From positions 239,732-303,731 of the forward strand of contig CAUYUJ010015958.1 in the NCBI GenBank assembly GCA_963575745.1: 64,000 nt of DNA. The letters are read 5' to 3'. The notes under the pieces are model-generated. The model was not told the DNA's origin, did no database searches, and saw only the letters and a list, made by a program, of their open reading frames with translations. A program made the position numbers and the translations under genes. Below, one piece after another: positions 11,964-20,756 of this stretch (the stretch's first letter is position 1; each line of letters begins with the position of its first letter). The DNA comes from Prorocentrum cordatum. Its lineage: Eukaryota > Sar > Dinophyceae > Prorocentrales > Prorocentraceae.

Positions 11964-12167
11964 CATTCCACAGGGCTTGGATCGACTCCACCGCAAAATG
12001 CGACAGCTGTAATATGGCTGAGGCGCCAACGTGTCCAGCGACCCACGGCCCTTCTGGTGGAAGCGAAAGCCTGCCCAACTGCCAGCGCGTGTGAACGGCC
12101 GTTGCGGCTTCGCGACGCAGATCGTTGCCTATACTGTCGAGGCGATAACATTCGGATGCTGGTAGCT

Positions 12168-12500
12168 TCACATACGACGCTGACCTGGCGCACGTGGCCT
12201 CCCAACATCGCGTGCGACGAGAACGCAGAGGTGAGCCAGCAAGCGAAGACGGGGCCGGTGCCTGGTGCCACAAACTTGGCACGTGCCGTGCGCGAGGCAA
12301 TGCAGCCGCTGGGGAACTCGGGTGCCATGTTGGGCACGGCAATGCGAGCGCAAGGCCTTGCCGGAAGCAAAAACGCAATTACATGCATCACACTTGAAAG
12401 ATGCATTGGGGGAGCTGGAGGGAAGGGGGAAAGAGTGCCAAGGTCGCACACCGACTCCGCGAACAAAAAAACAGTTGACAATGTGAGGCCAGGGAGCTGG
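12168..12500 (-). pseudogene. LINE pol C-terminal zinc-finger segment
   Basis: In a 212-residue minus-strand frame, one good C2H2 finger is visible (CDACNCVF...ALRSHCRAQH; C-x2-C-x12-H-x4-H). A second Cys/His group follows about 20 residues later (CQVCGT...LLAHL) and lacks its last His. This pair of fingers after the RT is the pattern I expect at the end of dinoflagellate LINE polyproteins, where it probably binds template nucleic acid. The upstream part of the same frame is not LINE-like. Downstream sequence to about 11960 continues in another frame (LDSIGNDLRREA, GRLSLPPEGP). Confidence 0.65.
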
Positions 12501-13142
12501 AGATTCGGCAATTAATTGCACCCACGGGGCGAAAGGCTGCGAAGGGTCAGGGAGACCGGAGCACAGAGCTGACATCCGCCATAAACATTGCAAGGAACGA
12601 GAAGTGAGTGTAGCTCGGTGGGGCGCTGGCGTACGATCCTGCCAAAGAACACTAATCGTTTGCACCTGAACACGCAGTCTACATATGGTGTTTTCGCATT
12701 GATCGGCCAAGCGTCGAAGACGCCTCATGTAACTTGCATTCACTACACGCAATGCGGCGAGAGACCAAGACCGGATGTGAACATTCAGAAAACCGTGAAA
12801 ACACATGCAAACGGAGAAGGCTCCACCACTCCTGCCACGAAAACATGCTGTTAGAGTATATGCGCACAGAGAAGGGGCCGCGCGCGTCTGCAGCCGCCCG
12901 GGCCCTAGACCGGGCCTCCATCACACTGTTGCCGCCAATTTCGGTGACGCCGCCGAGGCGCTTGCACTGGCGGGCAACTGCGACGATGTTCGTAGGTCCA
13001 GGGACGCGCACGATCATGGAGTCAGCCCGGCCGGCGCGGCGGGCTTGACAATGTGCTGCGGCATTTCCCGCGGCACGCGATGTTGCAGTCTGCCTTGCCC
13101 GGCTTCTAGCTGATCTCGGACTGAACAAGCTGAACACCTCGC

Positions 13143-13860
13143 TCAAAGAAACGAAGAAGACATCAAGCATTCATCGTCGACGAATGCAACGCCGACTATG
13201 GGGGCGGAGGCGACGTCGGCACTGTCGCGCCCCGCTGGGGGGGGGGAGTCGAGGCCGCGACGACGGACGCGAAGAACGACGCCAGCTCGGAGAAGAGCGT
13301 CGCGTATGAGCAGAAGGCCAACGGCGCGCGAGCCGTTGAAAATGGCGCTGCCGAGTTTGAACCCTTGCTTGCCGCCGAGCCTCACGCTGACGGCCGCGTC
13401 GAGGTCGCCGCAGCTGAGCCAACTCCTCGAATGTTTTTTGTTCACCAGGCGCACAACCTTGCCAGGGGCGCCCCATTGCTGCATGAGGGGGCCGCGCGCG
13501 GACGCGAACTCTATGGCCCAGGGCGCGCGATGGGGGGCGAGGCCGAAAGATGCGAAGCACTCGCTCCAAATCTTGCAGTCCAGGGGGGCTCCCAGGACCA
13601 GCTCGCACGAAGCAATGTCGAAAGCCTCGGGCAGGTCGACGCATAGGATGGATATGCACAGCCGGAGGGTCTTGCGCCGATCAACGAACATTAGAATAAC
13701 GCGGGCGGCAAAGTCGACACCTCGGCGCGAGACGGCGCCGAACTGGGACGAGGGCACTCCCGCCTCGTAGTGCGACTTGATTTGGTCATTGAGAATACCA
13801 CGTCAGGCCCTTGCACATGTGATTGTCGAGGTGGGTGCCGCGACGCTCATCGCAAACATG
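13143..13860 (-). pseudogene. LINE reverse transcriptase core, broken
   Basis: Reading down from 13860: RRGTHLD, then ILNDQIKSHYE, SSQFGAVSRRGVDFA, motif A (CVDLPEAFDIAS), motif B (GKQGFKLGSAIFN) and motif C (VAFVDDE), ending in a stop at 13143. The catalytic Asp of motif A and the FVDD box are intact, but motif B has Phe where Cys is usual. There is a frameshift near 13800. Post-RT sequence in another frame (VRVPGPTNIVAVARQ, KRLGGVTEIGGNSVMEARSR) continues at about 13010-12900. The order and spacing match non-LTR retrotransposon RTs. Confidence 0.8.
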
Positions 13861-13865
13861 TGAGT

Positions 13866-15057
13866 CACGTTTCATGTATTTTTTCGGGGGAGGGGGGGGG
13901 GGGCGCGGCCCCTTCGCGCGCCGAGTTCTACTCGCTGCTATTTCGATATGTGTGCTGATGCAACGCGAGGGCCGATGCAACAGAAAAGCTTGCAAGCAAG
14001 TCGGCATGCATGTCTCGAATCACTCGCGCCATCCATCGACCCCAAGCTCTCGCGACGCAGCGGGCTAGCGCACTAGAAAGCCAGGGGCGCATGTGTCTGT
14101 GCTCCGAGCGAGCAACAGAACGAATGAGGAAAGTCTTCGCGCACGTATTCACAGACGCGCGGTTAGCTTCGTCCTGTTTAGTATCAATCGCACAAGCCAA
14201 ATTATCAGAAAAGCCCTCGCCCTCGCTGAACTCCCTCATCGGCTCCGGCACCCATTCACGAAGCACCACTCCAGCAAAATCATCGGCACGGAGTTCCGCA
14301 TGAGTACCACCAGTACTCAGAAGCCCGGCGGGGTTCGAAACGGGCGGTACTACCGAATTCAAGTGGATAGCGATTTTGGTAGGGACAGTCTGGCACAACG
14401 TTCGAGATGCATGCCAAGCACCGCTCCACTGCAAACACCAACGGGCAGCGGGGGAACCGGACCATTGGGGGCGTTCACATAATTCGTTTTACTTTCAAGG
14501 GCAATCGGCACATTCGCACAAACACCGCTAGGGAGAAGGCGGTATCGAGGTGCAGCAATATTCTCAACCACTGCGTCGTTCTTTCTTTCTTTACACTCTA
14601 CCATCTGCCACGTTGCTCATGGAGGAGCTCCGAATAATAATCGCAGGATATCAACCTTGGCACCCCAAAACCATGGTGAGTGGCTGCGTGGACTAAAAAT
14701 TTATCACCTATAGTCGCCACGGTCGTGCCAGAATGAACGTTTGATCCAGAGAAACAACGACGAAAAGGTCTGTCGCTCCTAAACTGGGGCAAAGACCGAG
14801 CCCCTGTCCAATTATAGTTTACGTCGGATTGTATTGGGAAAAGTCGTGGTATTACCATATCGAAACTCACTCAATAGCTCCTTGGCCAAAGCTTGGAATC
14901 TGACCAACTCACGGCGTTGATGGCGCAACTCTGCCGCAAACAATACTGGCGAGACATTAATTCAATCAACGAGTGACAATACAAAGACAAACAAGGGGCG
15001 ACAACCAGCTCGCACGCGCGCGAGCTTGGCAATGGCTTGAGCCAAAATGGCAACGGA
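13866..15057 (-). mobile_element. Insertion within the LINE, with a spliced leader at its 5' end
   Basis: LINE pol stops matching near 15060-15150 and resumes near 13860. The intervening ~1.2 kb has no LINE similarity. On the minus strand it starts with the spliced-leader relic and contains short frames (13928-14434, 14598-14870) of unknown identity. It ends in a C-run at 13888-13902 and an A-rich patch. The simplest reading is a retroposed, trans-spliced transcript that inserted into the LINE and then decayed. I found no target-site duplication by eye. Confidence 0.5.
15036..15057 (-). other. Relict dinoflagellate spliced-leader sequence
   Basis: The minus strand reads TCCGTTGCCATTTTGGCTCA followed by AG. 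The conserved dinoflagellate leader is DCCGTAGCCATTTTGGCTCA followed by AG, so 21 of 22 positions agree (T for A at position 6). It is known that dinoflagellate mRNAs carry this leader and that genomic copies with it arise by reinsertion of processed mRNA. It is the best single indicator of the organism group in the window. Confidence 0.85.
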
Positions 15058-15149
15058 AAGAATGTTTGGAGCCCTTCCTCCTGTGGACTCCCACAACGCG
15101 GCTACCAGCCCAAGCAAACAGAAAGCCAAACCTCCGAAGAGACCACGCA

Positions 15150-15985
15150 ACCGTACACCTCGGATATCTTCGAGGCCACCGCACCACCGCCAGCGCGCAT
15201 GACCTCGGCGGCGATACCATCACGACCAGTACCACGGGCGAACTTCAGGCGCATCAGGGCCTCCTCGACACGGGAGGGCGAGACGTCGACGCAGTCGTTG
15301 ATGATCGGGGCCTCAAGCGGGATGCCGCGGAGCTGATCGATTGAAATCGGGGTGCCCTTGAAGACGTCGGTGTAGTGTTGTAGTCACTGTGCCTGCCGTT
15401 CGACTTCAGAGGTGGTGAGGGCGCCGTCGGGCTTCTCCACGTGCTTTGGCTGCTTAGACGTGAAGCGACCAGCAAAATCACGTATAATGGCGCAGGTCGC
15501 ATACGCGAATCACCTCGGACTCCTCCTCTGCACTGTGGTGGCGGCTCGCCACGCAGCGACAGAGGTCAAGCGTAAGACATGAGAATCGCGCCGAGTGCCG
15601 CTACGACGGCCAATTGCGTGCAATCCCAGGTACCCAGCGCATGGAGCCTGAGGGCGACTCCCGGGATAGAAGGCTTGATGCACAAGTCCAGCCCAAGCAC
15701 ACAGGTAGAGTTGAAGCACAACTTGTAGGAGAGTGTCGACGAGCGTCGCTTGCCACACGGCGGAGAGAAGCGAGAGGGCGGACTGAGTTCCACGTGGAGA
15801 AAGAAATCCACGGTTTCCGGGGGGTGTCGTGAAACGAGCCGAAGGGCGAAATGGCAGCGTCGTGCACGTGCTCGGACAACTCGCTGGCGAAAGTCTCGGA
15901 GCACGACTGGTTAGACGCACGAAACTGCCACGCTAATTCGGTGAAGTTCTGGCAGCGTGAAGGGTCGCAACATGCGGTTTTTTGA
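15150..15985 (-). pseudogene. LINE pol pre-RT linker and start of RT
   Basis: Two frames join: CDPSRCQNFTELAWQFRA and PRKPWISFSTWNSVRPLASL (about 15975-15760), then FTSKQPKHVEKPDGALTTSE, a TGA within QAQ-stop-LQHYTDVF, and SRVEEALMRLKFARGTGRDG IAAEVMRAGG (about 15470-15190). The GTGRDGI phrase corresponds to the G-x-DGI box that opens non-LTR RT domains. The TGA probably replaced a Trp codon. Confidence 0.75.
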
Positions 15986-16069
15986 TGCGGGCACGCTGAT
16001 GCGGCCGCTTGCTTCCAGCACGCCTGCTGCGGCCGCTATATATGTGTATATATGTGTGTATACATATAT

Positions 16070-16296
16070 CCATATTCCCGTTCAGCTCACGCGCCAGAGA
16101 GAGCATCTCACCGAGGCTCGAAGACTGTAAAACTATTCACCGCCAGAGGCACAGATCTTGCCGTGGCAGGAGGCTGGTAGCCCGACTGCTACCCTGGCCC
16201 AGCGGGCGTGGACGGGGACCCGAAGTCATCCCGCCGACGCCACCAGGCAAGGGCAGCAGGGGGCAACCAACCACCAAGAGCCACAAAAGAGCACCC
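16070..16296 (-). repeat. Split direct repeat B2 (outer 3' end)
   Basis: A 227-base sequence beginning CCATATTCCCGTTCAGCTCA on the plus strand. It matches B1 at 16440-16666 with about 3 substitutions. Outside it is (TATG)n-rich DNA. Confidence 0.9.
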
Positions 16297-16319
16297 CAAG
16301 AAAGGGTGGAGTGGGAGGG

Positions 16320-16439
16320 GAGCAAAAACAAGTCGGACTACGGACACAGAATCAGCAGAGTTTCAATACACCTGATGACTGTGCGAACCACGGCGCTCCC
16401 GCCGAACTTAAATGGATTATCCCGCAAGCTAAGGAACAT
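16320..16439 (-). repeat. Split direct repeat A2
   Basis: A 120-base copy of A1 (22141-22260) with 3 substitutions seen. It directly abuts B1 at the junction GGAACAT/CCATATT and is separated from B2 by 23 bases. Confidence 0.9.
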
Positions 16440-16666
16440 CCATATTCCCGTTCAGCTCACGCGCCAGAGAGAGCATCTCACCGAGGCTCGAAGACTGTAA
16501 AACTATTCACCGCCAGAGGCACAGATCTTGCCGTGGCAGGAGGCTGGTAGCCCGACTGCTACCCCGGCCCAGCGGGCGTGGACGGGGGCCCGAAGTCATC
16601 CCGCCGACGCCACCAGGCAAGGGCAGCAGGGGGCAACCAACCATCAAGAGCCACAAAAGAGCACCC
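16440..16666 (-). repeat. Split direct repeat B1
   Basis: Inner copy of B, 34 bases beyond the stop codon of the long pol frame. Confidence 0.9.
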
Positions 16667-16700
16667 ACACCCGCACCAGAGTAGCGTTCTGGCCGAAGGC

Positions 16701-19700
16701 CTAGGAGGAGGAGCCTCCGGCACGGATGAGGTGAGACATCATCAGTGAAGCAACGGCACGAGTGAGCTGGCGAGGATACGGCTGAGCGCGGAGGGCCCAG
16801 AAGGTTCCAGTTGGGTCCTTGCCCCGAAGCTCGACGTGGGGCTTTCCAGTCCTGGAACACACACCGCGGCCAATGCAAGTTTTTCCAACGGCCGAAAGGT
16901 GAGAGCAAGACAGGAGGAGCAAACGGGTGGGCTTGACCCAAAGCTCTCCATATTGACAGAAATGAAGCACCGTGAACATAGTGTCATGAGATGATTGAAA
17001 TTCTAGCATCTGAGGCATGTCCCATAAACAACTCGTGTTAGGGTTTTCCAACACCGCTGGGACGTTGTGAGCTGCAGCACATCGCATTAGCGTTAACGAG
17101 GCCTCTAAAAGACGGTTCCCGTTCTCGACCTTGGCAAGGTCGGGGGCAGAAAGTTCGGGGCGGCCGTCCAGGTGCCAGGGGTCCCGAAGAGGCCCAGGGC
17201 CGCGACCATCGTTTTTTCGGGCGCGAGAAAAAGACGTGCACGGCGTGCCCAACCAGAGGAAAAGACACCTACCAGAGGCGATGTACGACAGCACGCAGCG
17301 CAGAACGTCCTCGCCCAGCAAGTCGCCAGCTGGGCCGTGCTCGATGTCCCAGGACAGCGCCGGGATGCCCAGCTCCGCGAAGGATTTGGCCAGCCTACCG
17401 CTGCCTGAGAAGACCTCGATCACAAACCCGCCCGTGAGAGACAGAGGCAGGCTCTTGGCGGCCGAAGGGCAGGCTGCCATCCGCCGCGAAGGGCGAGCGA
17501 AAGGTTGGCCTCCGCCTCCTGGCACCAGCGGTTGGACACGGGCGTCATAACCTTGTGAAGCAGTTGCCCTCTGCCCGCCTTCATGCAGCGAAGCAAAGAG
17601 CGATCGTCCGTCCAGCGCTCCTGCTGCCTGACCGCCTGGATCTCCCTCGTCTACATCAGGAAGCCCCTCGACGCCCCTCCGTGGCGAAGCTGATGCATCT
17701 GGGTGTTCAGCGAGCCCAGGCCCGCCATGCGGAAAGGCGCCTGAAAGCGGCGCAGCAGCTGCATCTGGCCGAAACTGAAGAGCCAGACCTCCACGACCCC
17801 TCTGCGCAATCCAGCAAGGAGGGCCCCCAAGCCGGGGAAGTCGGGGCTGTCGAGCGGGAGCGTGTCGTCGAGATGGCCGACCTTGGTCGGCTCCTCCCTC
17901 CCGAAAGGCCGCAGGAGTAGACTCCAACACGCGAGGGCCACGCCTGCGTTGGCCACGGGCTCGAAAGGGTCGCCCTCGGCCACCGTCACGAGCTCGGACA
18001 GGCGCAGGGAGCAGATGAACATGAGGGTCAGCGCCAGCACCTCCTCGTGGAAACCATGGAGCGACAGGATGCCCAGGATGCCCGCCAGAAGGCGGAACGG
18101 TAGAGGGTCCCTGCTGTCCACAGGCCCCTTCCGATGCCAAGCTTGAAGAACCCGCCGAAACCGAGGAAAGCTGGGCTTGCCGAACCGCTGCACGTCGTGG
18201 TCCTCCAGCGCGGCCCGGAACTTGGTCCCCGCGTCGATCTGCTCGCCGTCCAGGAACAGCGGGTCGGCAAAGCCGCACAGCGCGTCGTCGCAGACTTTCG
18301 GGTTGGCCAAGGAGAGACCTCGGCTTCGCCCGAACTCCCAAAACCTGTCGGGCCGCCGACAGTAGTCCCTCCTGAGCACCAGGTGTCGAGCTGGCCGAGG
18401 TGCCTTCTCGGCCACCACCGTGTCCAGAGGGTCCGCCGTCGGCGAGAGCACCACCGCCTGGAACGACGACCCGCCAGCTCCCCTTGCCGTCTGCCTGCAC
18501 CTTCCAGGCGCGAGACGTGGAGCGGCGAAGCAAGCGTCGGCCGTCGCTGTCAACTGGAAGCTCAAAGTAGCGTGAATCAGGGTCACTCGGGTTCAGCTCT
18601 GAAGGCACCCACCTGAAGTGGTGTCTGGCGTTGGAAGCCACGCTCAGAGCCAAAAGACGACGGCAGGCACCCAGAAGACCTCGATGTTTGGCCCTCCCCT
18701 TCTCGAAAGCCAGGATAGCGGTCATGGGGTCCCCGAGGTGCAGATGAGTCTTACCGAAACTTGAGACTGCCCGTAACTTATGACGCACCGCCAGCAGGCC
18801 CGCACGAGCCTCAAGACAGAATATCGGCTCCTCGTCCTTCCAAAAACTCCGAACGACCTTGGTCCAGGTGGGGCCCACAAGGTTCTCCTTCGGGACCTCT
18901 CTGAACGAATTGTCCAGGGACCAGAGCGACGACCTGTCACGACAAGGCTTGACGCTTTCGATGTCCCCCCAGTCCAGCGATAAGAAATTGTTGTCCCTGG
19001 GCGCAACCCGATCGTACACATCCCACTTGAACCGCCACCGCTCCTCCCACTCGCATTCTGAACGAACCTGCGCCGAGTCCCAAGGCGCCGTGACGACCCC
19101 TGCCCCACACATGCTAGCGTCGAAACAGCTCACGAACGGGTCGAAGTCCCTTCCCAGGTCTGCGAACGCGAACGAGATAAGACACCCAGCGGCCCAGCAC
19201 TCCCATGCCACCGAGGGCCAGAGACGCACACGAGAAGTGTAACACGAACGAATGAAGTCAGAGGCGTTGTTAAAGATGGACAAGAACAGCCGATTAGGTC
19301 CGAAGTGGAAGGTGGCATGGCCCAGAAGTCTCTCAATCTCCTGACCCGACACATACGGAGCACCAGCCAACCAATCCAGGACAGCCTTCAACTTCCACCT
19401 CTTCTGCCTTTTTCCCTGGACCGTGCTATGCAAGAAGTCGATCTCCAGGCCGAGCGTATGAGCCCACTTGCTGGCAGACGCGCGCTCGTGAACCCGAAAG
19501 CCGACGCTCTCGACTCCGTCGAAAACCTGGTTGGCGATCCTATCGGTCTGTGACTGACCTTGGCCAAAGATGCTGACGTTGTCTATGTAGACGTTGTAAG
19601 CGGGCCGATCGAGACCAGGAGGCGGCTTACAGGATTCCAGGAAGCTGTCACCCTCGGAGCCCGAGAAACGATGCACCAGGGACGTTGTAGCCGACTGCGC

Positions 19701-20756
19701 AAAGTAACAAGCCCAAGACCACCCCATGGGAACGACCCTGGACTGAGGAAAGATTCTATCACCTGGAAGAACGGGAACACCTTCTACATTGTGAATACCA
19801 GCCTGAAGAAGTCGCAGACCTGACACGGGCGGCAGGGAAAAATATGGACTAAGGCCTGGTGGAAGCCCGCAGCAATGAAAGTAATCCTTCACGTCGCCGA
19901 GGGCCACGTACGGGTCCCCGTCACCCCGCGAGTGCAGGAGCCGAGCCACATCAGCCGGCCCTCCAAGCCGAACATAGGGGCTCCCACGCATCCTGCGATT
20001 ACTTGGGCGGCAGTCAAGTATCAATCTCAAAGTGCCGGCCTTCTTCCTCACAAAGAAAGGTGTAACGATGACGTGGGACGTGCGGCCGAAGCGAAACAAA
20101 CCTGACTTGTGACCCCTCATCACGAAGTCGAAGTAAGCGTCGGCGTTGGTCTTAAGCACTGGATCCATGTACGGCTTGACATGCTCCTCACACTCAGTAA
20201 TATGACCCCAATCGTCGGGACCGTGCAAGATCTCCTCTTCAAAGTTAACGAGACATTCTCTGGCCCCACCCTCCAGTACCGTGGACAGGTCGACGGGCTC
20301 CGCCCCGAGCTGGGGCATGGAGAGCAGATCCTTGTCGTAACTCGCGATGGGAAGCTCAGGGCCATCAGCGTAGTCCCGTCCTGAGCCGAGCAACTCCACA
20401 CGGGCTGCCTCGGCATTAACGATCTCCGGGACGTCCGTCCGATGAACATCCAGAAGGTGTTGAAGAGCCGTAGCCTGCGACAGGGTAGGACTCGAAAAAC
20501 TTGGAGGCTGGCGCCCACCATGCACCCAATTCAGCGCCTTGACGGAGTCGACGGCGCGGCTCAAAACTGCCTTCTTGCGGTCGAAGCGCTGCTGCAGCCT
20601 CCTGCAGCGATGCCTCGGCCAGGATGGCGAAGACCATGAAGGGGGTACAGGGAGAGGGAGCAGCTCGCGAGGAGCCGAGCGGTTGTCGAACATCGTCAGC
20701 AGACGACGCTCGGCGAGGGCACCTGCGAGGGTGCCGAAGGGGTCGATCTCAACCCC
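16701..20756 (-). CDS. RT-RNase H plus C5-methyltransferase-like polyprotein of the YR element
   Basis: One frame of 1330 codons from the first Met at 20693; the frame is open back to the gag TAG. RT: motif A around residues 265-272 (LGDVKDYF), motif B at 321-330 (VPMGWSWACY), motif C at 369-372 (YIDN). RNase H: Asp 525 (CFDASMCG), Glu 628, Asp 655 and ELNPSDPDSR at 699-708. Residues ~740-1085 are low-complexity and overlap the recombinase, which uses another frame. From ~1090 a methyltransferase-like domain follows: VFSGSGRL (SAM-binding motif I), GTPCTSFS with Cys 1152 (motif IV) and VLENPN at 1214-1219 (motif VI). The whole frame lacks stops. The Asn in YIDN may be normal for this clade. 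That is inference. Confidence 0.8.
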   Translation of the reverse strand, partial: GVEIDPFGTLAGALAERRLLTMFDNRSAPRELLPLPVPPSWSSPSWPRHRCRRLQQRFDRKKAVLSRAVDSVKALNWVHGGRQPPSFSSPTLSQATALQHLLDVHRTDVPEIVNAEAARVELLGSGRDYADGPELPIASYDKDLLSMPQLGAEPVDLSTVLEGGARECLVNFEEEILHGPDDWGHITECEEHVKPYMDPVLKTNADAYFDFVMRGHKSGLFRFGRTSHVIVTPFFVRKKAGTLRLILDCRPSNRRMRGSPYVRLGGPADVARLLHSRGDGDPYVALGDVKDYFHCCGLPPGLSPYFSLPPVSGLRLLQAGIHNVEGVPVLPGDRIFPQSRVVPMGWSWACYFAQSATTSLVHRFSGSEGDSFLESCKPPPGLDRPAYNVYIDNVSIFGQGQSQTDRIANQVFDGVESVGFRVHERASASKWAHTLGLEIDFLHSTVQGKRQKRWKLKAVLDWLAGAPYVSGQEIERLLGHATFHFGPNRLFLSIFNNASDFIRSCYTSRVRLWPSVAWECWAAGCLISFAFADLGRDFDPFVSCFDASMCGAGVVTAPWDSAQVRSECEWEERWRFKWDVYDRVAPRDNNFLSLDWGDIESVKPCRDRSSLWSLDNSFREVPKENLVGPTWTKVVRSFWKDEEPIFCLEARAGLLAVRHKLRAVSSFGKTHLHLGDPMTAILAFEKGRAKHRGLLGACRRLLALSVASNARHHFRWVPSELNPSDPDSRYFELPVDSDGRRLLRRSTSRAWKVQADGKGSWRVVVPGGGALADGGPSGHGGGREGTSASSTPGAQEGLLSAARQVLGVRAKPRSLLGQPESLRRRAVRLCRPAVPGRRADRRGDQVPGRAGGPRRAAVRQAQLSSVSAGSSSLASEGACGQQGPSTVPPSGGHPGHPVAPWFPRGGAGADPHVHLLPAPVRARDGGRGRPFRARGQRRRGPRVLESTPAAFREGGADQGRPSRRHAPARQPRLPRLGGPPCWIAQRGRGGLALQFRPDAAAAPLSGAFPHGGPGLAEHPDASASPRRGVEGLPDVDEGDPGGQAAGALDGRSLFASLHEGGQRATASQGYDARVQPLVPGGGGQPFARPSRRMAACPSAAKSLPLSLTGGFVIEVFSGSGRLAKSFAELGIPALSWDIEHGPAGDLLGEDVLRCVLSYIASGRCLFLWLGTPCTSFSRARKNDGRGPGPLRDPWHLDGRPELSAPDLAKVENGNRLLEASLTLMRCAAAHNVPAVLENPNTSCLWDMPQMLEFQSSHDTMFTVLHFCQYGELWVKPTRLLLLSCSHLSAVGKTCIGRGVCSRTGKPHVELRGKDPTGTFWALRAQPYPRQLTRAVASLMMSHLIRAGGSSS
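17420..18586 (-). pseudogene. Tyrosine recombinase (YR) of the element
   Basis: Different frame from the RT. Recognisable coding starts near 18466, just after the RNase H. It contains FICSLRLSELVTVAEGD (first catalytic Arg at residue 195) and HQLRHGGASR (H-x-x-R at 298-301), which are the diagnostic tyrosine-recombinase boxes. A TAG stop occurs at 17651-17653 right after GFLM. Beyond it the same frame continues with clear family sequence (RWTDDRSLLRCMKAG, then LLHKVMTPVSNRW) to a stop at 17420. The position that should be the nucleophilic Tyr, after the RW..DRSL.R box, is Cys. The stop and the missing Tyr together predict no recombination by this copy. In DIRS elements the YR frame also overlaps the RT/RH frame. 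Confidence 0.8.

Larger units (their letters stand above)
11960..15985 (-). mobile_element. Degenerate LINE-type non-LTR retrotransposon
   Basis: Pieces of one LINE pol lie in the right order on the minus strand. The pre-RT linker and the beginning of RT are at 15985-15150, the RT core at 13860-13143, post-RT sequence at about 13110-12830, C2H2 fingers at about 12420-12270, and a C-terminal tail to about 11960. The pieces are in different frames, with stops and frameshifts. The endonuclease region is absent, so the copy is 5'-truncated, and (TA)-rich DNA and the YR element lie beyond it. A segment of about 1.2 kb (13866-15057) that does not fit the LINE separates the two RT parts and begins with a spliced-leader relic. 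This copy cannot encode an active enzyme. Confidence 0.8.

Noticed and set aside
19583-19590. YIDN instead of YxDD as proof of a dead RT
   Set aside because: Asn at the second position may be normal for this retroelement group. The other RT and RNase H motifs are intact, so it is not used as evidence of inactivation.
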